DNA from: Puccinia triticina
Lineage: Eukaryota; Basidiomycota; Pucciniomycetes; Pucciniales; Pucciniaceae
NCBI RefSeq assembly: GCF_026914185.1
Contig: NC_070571.1
Coordinates: forward strand, 3,472,001-3,536,000
Direction: 5' to 3'
DNA: 64,000 nucleotides
Within the stretch, counting starts at the first letter, position 1. Each line of letters opens with the position of its first letter. The position numbers and the translations under genes were made by a program. Positions 23,954 to 34,039 of this stretch are shown piece after piece. Under the pieces are notes generated by a model. That model was not told where the DNA came from. It did not search any database and saw only the letters and a list, made by a program, of their open reading frames with translations.

Positions 23954-25144
23954 CTAGCCAAGGCAATCATAATAAGACAATGAAGCTCAAGGATCTCACC
24001 ACCAAACTTGATGTGGTGATCAAGCAGATCACTCGATCAGCCGCCCAGCGGGCCAACTTTGATTGAGCGGCCAAAGAATTGAATATCAAGGTCGCCCCGT
24101 TGATTGCCGGCTATGGCGGCGGAACATCAAGTACCAGAGCTACCAGAAAGCCATTGACGCGCGGGAAGTCATTGATCACTTGCTTAAGGAAGACCAGGGC
24201 CCAAACCAGCCGGGGCATTTTGAAAATGTTTTCTTCAGACCTCGTGACTCAAAGGAGATTGATAATCTCAACCGCGAGCTTGAGGTGTGTAAGCTGCTCC
24301 TCTAACCACATTATCAATTGCTTTTAACACATCTACCACGTTCTTTTACCTAGGTTTTTGTTAATCTCACATCACATATGGAGGGCAACCAGTCAACCGG
24401 TGCCCATGTGCTCCCAAAGTACCCGGAGCTCAAGGACCAGCTTTCCAAAAAGCTGGCTTGCTCAAACCAGGAGGATACATTGTATCCAATGTATCATGTG
24501 ATGCTCCAAAAGGTGCTTAAATATTTGGACAAAGCCATGGCCTGCGAGACCCTGGTGCTCGCCACAATCTTACATCCCTGCTTCCGGATGCACATATTCA
24601 AGCTTGGATTTGGAACCGAGAGCATCAAGGTCACGGACTGTCTCAATCTGCTCAATCAACGCTTCCAAAGCTACAAGGAGAAGCAAAAGGCCAACACTCA
24701 GCCCGCTGTCCCGGAATCGGAAGTCATGAAGATCAAGAAGCCACCTACCGCCAAGCCCCAGTCACTCATGGAGCTCCTTCCTTTGAGGGCTCACAAAGAT
24801 GAAGTCACAGCGTTTTTGAAGGCCAACATATCATTCAAGAAGAATGCCATCAACAACAAATCCACACCATTACAGTGGTGGAAGACACACCCAGAAACCT
24901 ATCCGGCCCTCTCCCAGATGGCTCAAGCTTATCTGGGAGCATCTGGGAGTTTGTGTGCTGTTGAATACCTATTCTTGGCAGCCGCAGACGTATGTACTAG
25001 CAACCGGGGGAGTTTACTCCCATCAACCATGTCACGCTGCGTAAGCAGCATGATGTGGCTTTGGGAGGAGGTGCCTCTCACAAGATTGTTTGAGGAGGCG
25101 GGGATAGCATTGAAAGCATTAGTGCCCTCCCACAAAAAAAAATA
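23954..25144 (+). pseudogene. hAT transposase, 3' part with C-terminal dimerisation domain
   Basis: Continues the frame broken at 17025. After removal of element E the sequence reads in frame for about 36 codons until a TGA at 24064. A frameshift follows, then KAIDAREVIDHLL and NLNRELEV. An intron spans about 24285-24350 (GTGTGTAAG to CCTAG). The final exon gives HPCFRMHIFK and, at about 24870-25090, the hAT dimerisation domain: QWWKTHPETYPALSQMAQAY, then VEYLFLAAADV and RGSLLPSTM. Stop at about 25144. In active hATs the VEY position is usually SVASER(V)FS; here Glu is kept but SER is altered. Decayed but clearly the other half of the same gene. Confidence 0.85.
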
Positions 25145-25431
25145 GCCCTGTTCTATCTTTCTTTCTCCAAGCTCCGGCTTATTCTTTTAGTCAAAAAATT
25201 ATGTTATCCGTAACGAAATCACAATGAGCTGTGTGATAACGTAAAAATTGTTTTGAAATATTTCCTGTCTCTCATGGATAAATTAACAAGCCGTGCAAAA
25301 AAAAGGAGGAAAAAATTGTTACCGTAACTATTAATGCGTTACGGATAACGGTTACGTAACTAAATAAAAAACTGTTACGTTCACGTTATGTTACCGTTAT
25401 CCGTAACGTAACTACCCTGTGTTTTGTAAAT

Positions 25432-27370
25432 ACACATTACATAATTCTAAGAACTTGTCCTCCACCTGACTGAAGAACTCAGAGGCTGGAGGCAAAAAGA
25501 ACTAAGCTTCTCAAGGGCAAGGGGGTAGATTTATGGATATCTACAGGTGCATAAATATACAAGTGATCCTGGAACCAGTAAGAGAAAGATTTAAAAAGCT
25601 TTTCTGATAAATCCATAGTGATCAAAAGTTAAATCTGAAATGCCCATGCCCATCCCAGCATGGGTCACAATTTTGTCTTCTGGATTGATTATCCTCAGAT
25701 TTTTCCTCCATTTATTCCGTCAATTATTTCCTGTGGGTAGCATGCCTTCATTAATGGTACCCTTCTATCTATGTACATTAAGCAAAAATGTAGTGTTGAT
25801 TGCTCTTATCACAAGGTACTTAGTAGCACCGGGTGTTGGATAATGCAGATGCCCTTTGGACCTGCTTTATTCAGATCAATCAAAACTACTTGAATTGCAG
25901 TAGCAAAAGTGGCACACATATGTGGTGAAATGCACCAAAAAGAAATGTGTTCATGGAGTTTCAAGCTGGGCCCAATTCAACTATGGCTGCAGGGGGGGAA
26001 CAGGGACCAGTTCTGTATCCCGGTGTGTCCCCGTAAAGTTTCTTTTTTTTCAATGTCCACCGTCTTTTTCGGCCAAACACAACAGTGGATATTTGCAAGT
26101 GAGTGATTTACAGGGACTTGATGGATGCCGTGTGCTGTCATTGAGCTGGGAAAGCTCCCACACCACTAAGTTCTAACATCACAGTACTTACTGGCCATCA
26201 GGCTTGGATCTTCCAGGACCAATGACCAGTATTTACTGCGCAACAAGCTTGGATAGGCTGATGTGTAGTGATTCACCAAGGAACTTTTTATTGTAAATTG
26301 TTATTTATTTCAGCCAGTAGTAGTAGAAAGACTAATGTGATCACATGAGAGAAATTTCACAATAAGCCACCAAATCAACAGAAAATATGATGAATGAGAA
26401 TAAAGAAAGAGAAAAACTAACAGGATAAAGAAGCAATCTTTACAAGTAAACTGAACAGGATTTGACAACAACAAAGAACTTTTCAAACTAGAACAACAAA
26501 ATAACTGAGAAAAAAAACAACATAAATTTAGAAATGAGGTCTACAATATACCCTAGAGAGATGAACAAAAAACAGAAGCTGTAGCTCCTTGAGTTTTGAT
26601 GACTTCTCCTCCTGAATCAATAGTTTTCTTCAAGTTAGTGAAACTAGCTGAGATGATCAAAAGAGTTGTTGTGAGTCCCTGAGGTATTTGACTTGTTTTG
26701 ATTCTTGAGTTTACCTGAATAGCTAATCCCTCAAACCAATGGCTTTTGAGTGACTTGATCAAGTATTGTGATTAATCCACCAGCGACTAGTGGGCGAGAC
26801 GAATGAAACCAAGAAAGCAAGAGGAAAAGAATTTTTTCAAGTTCGGCCCCGCATTTATCAAAGCCTCCATGAGTGCAATTTATAATGCATATGCATGACT
26901 TCGCATGTCCACAAATTACATGCAACATGATGTTGATGACCACTATGTCCTGGTCATCAGAATGGGGCTTCTCTGATTTGATTGCAAGAAAAGACTGGTC
27001 ATTGAGCTGGGAGAGGCTGTGCTTGGCAGCCATATTATGCCCTGTTCATCAACCCGGGCCTCTTTGAAGTCAAATTCAATGACCAGTACCTACTGATCAT
27101 CAGACCAGGCAATCCCTAGACCAATGACCAGGACATGCTGGTCATTGCGCCGACCTTTCCGAGCTTGGTTGTCATTATATACTGTCCACTCAGCTTGGCG
27201 AAGTGCAGCTGGCTGGACGGTATGTGCTGTTTATCAAGCCGCGGCTTTGCCAGCCCAAGCTACATAAAATTCATACCAATCCTTCAAGCTGGGAAAAGTC
27301 CTGCTCAACAAATAACACATACACTGGTCATCAGGGCTAAGTTGGGCTTTTCCCGGCACAGTGAGCTATA
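25432..27370. other. Right part of element D: low-copy GGTCATTGA / TCAATGACC repeats
   Basis: No gene recognised. From about 26130 to 27370 a loose motif family recurs in both orientations (GACCAGTATTTACTG, CTGGTCATTGAGCTGGG, CATCAGGCTTGG, CAATGACCAG). It resembles the dispersed dyad repeats in elements B and C but is far more diverged. The stretch 25432-26130 looks unique. Confidence 0.5.
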
Positions 27371-27765
27371 ATCAAGTGGAGTGTGGCCGGCAGACACCAG
27401 TAACCAAGTGGAGAACCTCTACACTCAATGGCAAGTAAAAAAAATCATGGGATGGAGAATCCCTCCACTGAATGGAATTAAAAACCGGTCATCAAGTGGG
27501 AGATGTCTCCACTCAATGGCTGCAAATTTAGATATGTTCATTGAGTGGATACTCCTCCCGTTTGCTGCTTGTCCAACAGCCATTGACTGGAGGGTATCTC
27601 CACTCAATGGTTGTACACCCCATTCATCTAGTGGAGGGTGTCTGAGCTTGATGAATGAGAAACACCAGTAAGTGTTGAATCCCAGAGTGTACCAAGCATC
27701 AGGTGGAGGTACCCTCCACTCAATCAAAAGCGTGTATGCAATAGAGTGGATCAAAGATCACCCTT
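27370..27765. repeat. Dispersed dyad minisatellite (GGAGGGTATCTCCACTCAATGG)
   Basis: About eight degenerate copies of a motif in which AAGTGGAGG or GAGTGGA is followed within 10-15 bases by CTCCACTCAATGG, each pair able to form a small hairpin. It lies close to the right end of element D and is not seen elsewhere. Confidence 0.6.
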
Positions 27766-27901
27766 AGTTGAAAATCAACTCAATATAAACACAAGCTTGA
27801 GTCACACATGCCAGAACATGAGCTGACATCAGACACAGTTCCCTGAGGAAAATGCAATCTGGCACTCTCCAGAGAGTGCCACACATTCCCCCCTGGTGTA
27901 T

Positions 27902-28640
27902 CTGCATTGGGGCTAACATTTATTTCATGATATCGACACAAATATGATCAGCAATGTTTTGAGAATAATTTGGTTCAGCTTTTGCCCATGAAAATCTCAA
28001 AATGTGGCAGCTACAGTTCAAAATATCACCAAATTGTGGTTTTATTTGTGTTTCTGCCACTATATCTCAACGTGGAACACAACGGGAATGATTTTGTGAT
28101 ATTGGTAGTATTATAATAAGAGATGTTGAGAGATTAATTTGGGTCAGCTATTGACCATGAAAATCTCAAAATGTGGCAGCTACAGTCTCATGGGTCTCAA
28201 AATATCACCAAATTGGGGTTTTATTTGTGTTTCTGCCACTATATCTCAACCGTGAATGGTGATTATTTCATGATATTGGTACCAGAATATTCATCAATTT
28301 TCATAGATTATTTTGGTGTAGCTTTGATGGATTGGAGTCCCCAAAATTCCTGCTATAGTCCAATTAGTCTCAAAATATTCCCTAATTGGGAATTTTTGGT
28401 GTTTCTGCCAATGTATCTCAAGCTGCAATGGGAATGATTTCATGATATTGATACAATTATAATGACAGATATTGAGAGATTAATTTGGGTCAGCTCTTGA
28501 CCACAAAAATCCTAAGATGTGGCAGCTACAGTCTTATGGGTCTCAAAATATCACCAAATTGGGGTTTTATTTGTGTTTCTGCCACTAAATATGGCAGCTA
28601 CAACCTGATCAGTCTCAACCTATCAGTAGTCCCTTGGTGT
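27902..28640 (+). repeat. About 172-bp satellite, outer array, block 4
   Basis: About four units of the outer satellite in the same orientation as blocks 1-3, resuming the unit cut at 13478. GTGTTTCTGCC cores lie near 28047, 28228, 28399 and 28573. After 28640 the similarity ends in a CCCTTGGTGTTTCCCCCAGG segment. No terminal inverted repeat of the whole outer array was found. Confidence 0.8.
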
Positions 28641-28649
28641 TTCCCCCAG

Positions 28650-29870
28650 GGAATTATTCCATGATATCTAAGTTTATTAAAGTCTCTGAATCACAAAACA
28701 AAACTTCAAGGGTTTCCCCTACAAATCTCCAAAAATCAAAAAAAAAAAAAATCCTCTCTACAACTTCCAGAAAAAAAATAAAGGGGTTTCCCTCTACAAA
28801 TGACAAAATTAACAAAAAAGCACAATTTTCAAACAACCTGCAACCAGCCACCTAACATCAGCAAGCTGATGCACCGTGGCCCACTTTCCATCCCTGTCTA
28901 GCAGGGTGAAAAAGCAGTGAGGGGATGACCCCCAGCGCGCCGCATTGAAGGCATTATGCAAAGGGAGGCCAACAAGTTTAGCCCCTCAAACTGCGCAAGT
29001 GCAACAGCGGAGCGGATGAGAACAAACCGCATGCTGGAAGCACAGTGGCAGAGGACGCCCTGGGGGAGTAGCCAAACACAAGATCCTCCCCTCTTTTATA
29101 CAGAGGGGACCAGCAAGCTCACCTCAAGCCTTGCCCTGGACTAGCCTGGACTCTGCTTGCATGTTCACGGCAACGCCACCGCCACGGCGCACACCACCTA
29201 TGTATGTATTTTTCACCCGCAAGGAATTAGCTACAGCTCAGATCTTCTGGCCATTCTGGTCGACATCCAATGTGCGCTACTGGAAGCTGAAATTGACGTT
29301 AGAATATGCCCTGTTGGGGCATTGTGGCACCACCGCCATGTCCCTTTGACACCAATTTTGTTATGTATGGATATATTCCAGTAATATCTTATGGGGGCCT
29401 GCAAAATACACCTTGACTTGCAACATCTGCCAAGCAAAAAATCAAACACAGACTCAGCAACACCATCCTCAACTCTCACTTGCGGTCAACTTGCTTAAAA
29501 TCAGCACCACGTCTTGGCCGACTCAAATAACGCCACTCATAAATTTGCGCCTGACGGGTTGGTTCCTGAGTAAGAGGATTTTGTCCCTGGCCAAGCGCTC
29601 ACGCTGGCCAAGATATTCCAAGGTCTTTCACACTCTCATCCGTCCACATAATACACAGAGCTGACCTTGGTGCGCCTCAGACTTCACAGGTGGCTGTTTT
29701 TTGAGGCAACGACAACAGGCAATGTGGCCCCTAGACACGCTTGGCTTATGTATCCCACAACAGCCACCACATGCGCTGATTGGACCGGGAAACGGGATGA
29801 TGGAGCTGGCCTGTGTTCCCTCAGCAGCTCACTTGTCCATCCCCACTTCAACAGCGCTGCATATTGGACA
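28650..29870. other. Unassigned, partly GC-rich sequence
   Basis: 28654-28860 is A-rich with two copies of GGGTTTCCC...CTACAAAT. From about 28870 the sequence becomes GC-richer and gene-like in composition, but no frame beyond about 89 codons and no motif was recognised on either strand. The TRIM-like element at 29874 interrupts it. Confidence 0.4.
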
Positions 29871-29905
29871 AACTGTCAGAAACCAAAATGTAAGTTGTGC
29901 ACTAT

Positions 29906-29976
29906 GCACTATGGGATCTGAACCCATGTACTCAAACTTCATGAGTGATGCTTTTTACCAACTAAGCTAAGTGCGC
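29906..29976 (-). other. tRNA-like segment in the left TRIM LTR
   Basis: On the minus strand: GCGCACT, A-box-like TTAGCTTAGTTGG, a weak anticodon arm, B-box-like GGGTTCAGATCCC and AGTGC, 71 nt. Acceptor and T arms can nearly pair, but the anticodon stem is broken. The sister copy at 30283-30353 is more decayed. This looks like tRNA-derived sequence with pol III box remnants, not a working tRNA gene. Confidence 0.55.
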
Positions 29977-30282
29977 TGTTGCATCTGGTGCTCAATTCAC
30001 TGTATGTTTACCAAAGTTTGCGCATTTGACATATATCCTGGGATCAAGTCTTACATGTGTTTACATTGCTTGTCATGTACCAGTGTCAAGCTCAGTTGTC
30101 TTTGGGTGACAGGCTGCATAAGAGCAGAATTAATTATAACACTCCCCCTTGCTCTGTGCAGGGTGCAAACATAGCTTTTACAACTTCATTGGTCTGTCAT
30201 ATGAGATCTTTTTCCATCTGTTAGGGTGTGCTGATAAGCTGGAGACTCTTGCTACCATGTCAGAAACCAAAATGTAAGTTGT

Positions 30283-30353
30283 GCACTATGGGATTTGAAA
30301 CCATGTCCTAAAAATTCATCAGTGATGATTTTTACCAACTAAGCTAAGTGCGC
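30283..30353 (-). other. tRNA-like segment in the right TRIM LTR
   Basis: Second copy of the tRNA-like sequence. The A-box-like TTAGCTTAGTTGG is kept and the B box is altered to GGTTTCAAATCCC. Substitutions between the two copies give a rough age for the TRIM insertion. Confidence 0.5.
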
Positions 30354-30523
30354 TGTTGCATCTGGTGCTCAATTCACTGTACGGTTACCAAAGTTTTTGC
30401 ATTTGACATATATCCTGGGATCAAGTCTTACATGTGTTAACATTGCTTGTCATGTACCAGGTTCAAGCTCAGTTGTCTTTGGGTGACAGGCTGCATAAGA
30501 GCAGAATTAATTATAACACAAAC

Positions 30524-31170
30524 TCTTTTGCCAGACACACCATTGAGCCCGGCCACCCCCTGATGGTGCCTCCTCTGCCTCCCCCAGTTACGCCAACAAG
30601 ACGCAAAACTCACCTCACAATGTCTGCACGCTCCTCTCAAACAATTCTCAGCTCACGGCTACCCCGGCTGATTGGGTGTTGCCCCACGAGCTCTGCATCT
30701 CTCCAAGCTTGGCCTAAGGAACCGCCAATACTATTGGTGTACACCGCTGTCCTATAGACATTCATCCCTCCCAAACCCGCTGTGGCAGACTCTCTCTTGC
30801 GATGCCGCTTCAGGAGCCCACCCTGCTGAGGCGTTCTCCAGTGTCCAAACCCGCAAGTTGTTGTACGAGGAACTTGGTCTGAGCGTGGCAGACGCCATGG
30901 CCATCAACAAGCTCACCGGCACCTTCAGCAACAACAATGAGGAGGCCGTCCTGCACAAAGTTGCCCACCCATTCAATGCCTCTGCACCCCCCATTCTTGC
31001 CCCCGGATCCTTGTTTCTCAACAATCCACCGGCCTCAGCCTGGGCTGCTGTCATCCCTCAAAACCTTGCCAACGGTCCCACTGTCATTCCCCCCCCCTCT
31101 CTTCTTTCTATCCCACATTGCCCCCAGGTAACCAAAGCCCCTTCCTGCAAAGCTAATGGCAAAACATGAC
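30524..31170 (+). other. Possible decayed coding region, unidentified
   Basis: GC-rich, codon-like sequence with a frame of about 165 codons to 31169 (ELGLSVADAMAINKLTG, then HKVAHPFNASAPP). No family recognised and no intron signals certain. The TRIM lies just upstream and may have cut its 5' end. Pro-rich pieces (PPLPPPVTP) occur in another frame at about 30560. It could be a host exon or part of an old element. Confidence 0.3.
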
Positions 31171-31279
31171 AGTCAACAACTTCAACAGCATGCATGTGCT
31201 TGGAAGGCAATGCACTGGGGAGGTGATCATAGTCTGCTACCACAGGGCTGTGGGCAACAGCCATGCCAACCAGGTCTAT

Positions 31280-31400
31280 GGCATGAAAATCATCAAATGA
31301 GGTGATCATAGTATAGTTTGGCTGAATGAGGTGTATCATAGTATGATTTGGCTGAATGAGCTGTATCATAGTATGTTTTGGCTGTTGTGTGTGTTGAGTG
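31280..31400. repeat. Short tandem repeat (about 32 bp, three to four copies)
   Basis: Copies of GAATGAGGTGTATCATAGTA followed by TGATTTGGCT at about 31290-31385. Non-coding. Confidence 0.7.
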
Positions 31401-31585
31401 AACTAAATGCATGAAATTCATGCATTTGTGCATGATGTGTATCAATTTTGATATTAGTCTCAGGATTAGTGGAGGCAAGATTTAGAGCCCACTAACTCCA
31501 AATGGAGCTCTGGGTGAACTGAATCCCCACAAAACATGATCTGATGTGGTTGTAGGGTTGAAAAAAGTGCCCTAATCCAGGTAAC

Positions 31586-32371
31586 TTAGTGACTGATGCG
31601 GATATAGCAGAATTGGTGGCTCCTTGAGGAAGTCTGGTAAGTTGGACTACCCAGGGGAGTATCAAAGGTGGTCAGAGGTCTTGGTTCTGGAGCTAATTCC
31701 CTTTCATCATAACCCCCCATAATATCGCCTAGTCCATAGCAAGCACATCCAGCAAATGATTCCACAAATTCTTCCGTTGCTGGTGGCAATCCTGCGTCCT
31801 TGATGGTGACCTTATTCATTTTTTGTAGGTCATGAACTCTCCTCAGCTTCCTATCATGTTTTAGCACACAGAAAACTGGACTGGAGTAACTGGATGTGGA
31901 TTGTTTGTAAAGTTTATTTTGTATCCTTTCCCTTACTTGCTCCACGTATTCATCCTTGATTGCTGCTGGGATGGGTATAGGCTTTTTTTGCTATGGTACG
32001 TGGTCAACTATGGGTATGACATAAGGTAATCCGTAAGAATGCTTCAGGAGTCCTCTTTCCTCTGGAGTGAACGCCACCGCTTTTTCTCGCATTACAATCA
32101 CGTGCTTGAAGAGTTTCAGTTCTTCCTCCCAAAGCCATCCTTCTGGTCCAAATTTAACTACCTTCAGGCGTTCTTCAGTAATCCTGGCTAAAGGCTTGAA
32201 ATCAGGGGGATTTGGGGAAGTGGTGTTTTGTAGGGATCTCGTGTAAGTGGAGGATTCAAAATAGGTTGATTGATAGGTTGAACTTTCTTGGCCACAGGTT
32301 TGTACTTTGTTATGCACCATAAACTCCCCTCCTTCCAGCTTTGGCATAATTTCTCCTGGAACAATGATCCC
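31586..32371 (-). pseudogene. Ty3/gypsy reverse transcriptase, N-terminal fragment
   Basis: After the hAT the frame resumes: PGEIMPKLEGGEFM..., ERGLLKHSYGLPYVIP, a stop at about 31990, then IPAAIKDEYVEQVRERI and the RT fingers: SSYSSPVFCVLKHDRKLRRV, HDLQKMN and TTFDTPLG. A frameshift near 31650 leads to VQLTRLPQGATNS, the palm motif just before the catalytic YxDD block. Sequence similarity stops about 15 residues later, so the YxDD active site is missing. Confidence 0.8.
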
Positions 32372-32379
32372 AGCCCGTT

Positions 32380-34039
32380 TAGAGATGGCAAAAGGGTACC
32401 TGTTTGCGGGTACCCGCCAACAGGTGCCGGGTGTGGGTGCGGGTATTCAGATTATGAGGGAAGAAATTGACAGGTATCCGCCCAGAATTGGGGTCACTAC
32501 CCTGTCCGCACAGGAGATATCATATCCTCAGCCTGCTCCATCTCAACTCCCACCCCGCCATCTCCTCCTCAGCTCCTCATCTGCACCAGATCCTCCTCAA
32601 CTCCCACCATGGCACCAACCATCAAGAAACGTTGCAAAGCCCCCAGGTCGGATGCTTCCAAATCACCAGATTCTGACATTCAAAGCATCAAACATCCCCT
32701 GCAGGCCAAAACTTTGAGTAATCTCATTTTTATGGATGATTCCAACAATGAGGTCCCCTCAACTGATGTTGCACAGTCTCAGGGCCTGACTGATGAACAA
32801 GAATTAAGTAAGTCATCCCATGATCCAGGTCCTTCAGCCATTTTATGAAATTACCCTCCAAGTATCATCTCGGGGCGGAGCTTGGATTGCTCAAGTGGTG
32901 GTGTTCATTGACCAGATCAGCAGTCATCTATTGACAGCAATTTTCAACAAGACCGACGGATACCCACCAGCTTTGAGGAATGCCTGCCAGGCAGGCCTTC
33001 AATTGACCAATAAATATTACACTCTTACAGACTGCTTGCCGATTTACCAAGTCGCTATGAGTGAGTTTCTCCTTTGCTCAAAGCTGTTACTCCTTCATCC
33101 ATCATTCAAGGATGAATATTTCAAGCTGGCAAAGTGGCAAACGGATTGGATTGAAAAAGCAATCCGACTCGCTTGTGACATGTGGGAAATCCACTACAAA
33201 TCAACACCACGGTTAGCTACACCTAAAGATTGTAATGCTCGCCCAAAGGTTGGTTTTTAAAAACATATTCAAATTCAAATCAAAATCAAGCTGACATGGA
33301 GTACAGCCGGCTTCAACTGGTGTGCTTGCTGCACTGAGTGGTGCCTCTGAAGCACGCGCAGGTCAGGTATCAATGGACCCGCTCAATGTTTGGATCACCG
33401 GAGGCTTACATTGCAACAAGGAAGGACTCCCAGTCAACCCCCTTGAGTGGTGGATGAGAGAAGGGCGCAGTGGAAATACTTAAGGTGGTCTGCTTCAGAT
33501 GGCAGTGGATGTACTCAGCTGCCCAGGTGAGTCTGGTTGTGGTTCTTGAGAGATTTAATACCTTACTAATAATTTTACTGTTCTACAAAACAGCAACAAC
33601 AGTGGATGTTGAAAGATCATTCAGTTTTGGTAGGGATTATGTGGCTAACCGAAAACATCAACTCAACGCTTCTTCCGTCACTAAGGGAATGACGGTGGTG
33701 TTTTACTCCAAAAACAACTTGATTAAACCAGGAATCCTGCAGAGATTGAAGCAAGAGAAAAGAAGCAAAGGCAAGAATAAAGGAAAGGAGAAAGCTGAGG
33801 TTGTAATCTGTTGAACAAACCCGCTCAAAATGAAAAGTAAACTCAGTGTGATTTGCGAGTGAGTGATACATTGGCAGGTGCCATGGGTACCTGCTCTCCA
33901 CACCCAGGTACCTGCCCTCCTGCACCCGGGTACCCCCCCTCACGGGTGCCGGGTGCGAGTACGGGTGTCTCAAAATCGGTGAAAATCAAGGGGGTACCCG
34001 TACCCGCAACAGGTACCCGGGTGTCATTTGCCATCTCTA
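32380..34039 (+). mobile_element. hAT DNA transposon (1660 bp) inserted in the gypsy pol region
   Basis: Left end TAGAGATGGCAAAAGGGTAC at 32380 and inverted right end CAAATGACACC-like / TTTGCCATCTCTA at 34039. The 8-bp duplication AGCCCGTT (32372-32379) is matched by AGCCTGTT (34040-34047), with one mismatch. Both sub-terminal regions are rich in GGTACCCG/CGGGTACC and could pair over about 100 bases. It encodes pieces of a hAT transposase on the plus strand, opposite to the gypsy genes. A different hAT family from 14862-25424. Confidence 0.85.
32609..33814 (+). pseudogene. hAT transposase fragments
   Basis: Pieces in several frames. A possible N-terminus is at 32609 (MAPTIKKRCKAPR). The middle part at about 32890-33260 gives CLPIYQVAMSEFLLCSKL, HPSFKDEYFKLAKW and a typical hAT helix. 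The C-terminal dimerisation domain at about 33590-33700 gives TTVDVERSFSFGRDYV then NRKHQLNASSV, with the VERSFS signature kept. The BED finger and the catalytic N-terminal half are absent or lost, and stops and frameshifts separate the parts. Inactive; internally deleted relative to full hATs (usually over 600 residues). Confidence 0.8.

Larger units (their letters stand above)
14862..25424 (+). mobile_element. hAT DNA transposon with a 6.9-kb element inserted in its transposase gene
   Basis: Left end CAACACAGGGTAGTTACG at 14862. The right end at 25424 is its inverted counterpart (CGTAACTACCCTGTGTTT), with TTACGTTATCCG-type sub-terminal motifs at both ends. The 7-bp direct repeat TGTAAAT flanks it (14855-14861 and 25425-25431). 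It encodes a hAT transposase on the plus strand. Without element E and one CTA it would be about 3.6 kb, a normal size for an autonomous hAT. The MITE at 42471-42860 has the same ends and also a 7-bp duplication. hAT elements normally make 8 bp. Confidence 0.85.
13479..27898. mobile_element. CACTA-like element D, 14.4 kb with nested inserts (TIR CACCAGGGGGGAATGTGTGG)
   Basis: Left end CACCAGGGGGGAATGTGTGG then CACTCTCT; the inverted right end is AGAGAGTGCC, ACACATTCCCCCCTGGTG at 27898. The 3-bp duplication TAT lies on both sides (13476-13478 and 27899-27901). The joined flanks read tttctgcaacaatatctg, the normal satellite core (compare 11595). Inside are a truncated copy of element A (13927), a hAT transposon (14862-25424) and low-copy repeats on the right (25.4-27.8 kb). 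No transposase of its own was recognised. Without the hAT it would be about 3.9 kb. The right end also holds a hairpin, GGCACTCTC and its complement, at 27861-27880. Confidence 0.8.
29874..30518. mobile_element. TRIM-like miniature LTR retrotransposon (645 bp)
   Basis: Two direct repeats, 29874-30141 (268 bp) and 30258-30518 (261 bp), both start TGTCAGAAACCAAAATGTAA and end AATTATAACA, giving TG...CA ends. They flank only about 116 bp of internal sequence. The 5-bp target duplication CAAAC is present (29869-29873 and 30519-30523). This is the structure of terminal-repeat retrotransposons in miniature, non-coding elements moved by another element's enzymes. The primer-binding and polypurine sites are not obvious. 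Confidence 0.8.

Noticed and set aside
8175..28660. A single outer transposon enclosing the whole satellite block
   Set aside because: No terminal inverted repeat or target duplication could be found at the two edges, and all outer satellite blocks have the same orientation.
29906..29976. Functional tRNA gene
   Set aside because: The anticodon stem does not pair, the acceptor has mismatches, and the segment is part of a transposon LTR with a more decayed twin.
30672..31169. Confident calling of a host gene at 30.7-31.2 kb
   Set aside because: Composition is gene-like but there is no recognised domain, clear splice pattern or start; kept only as a low-confidence feature.
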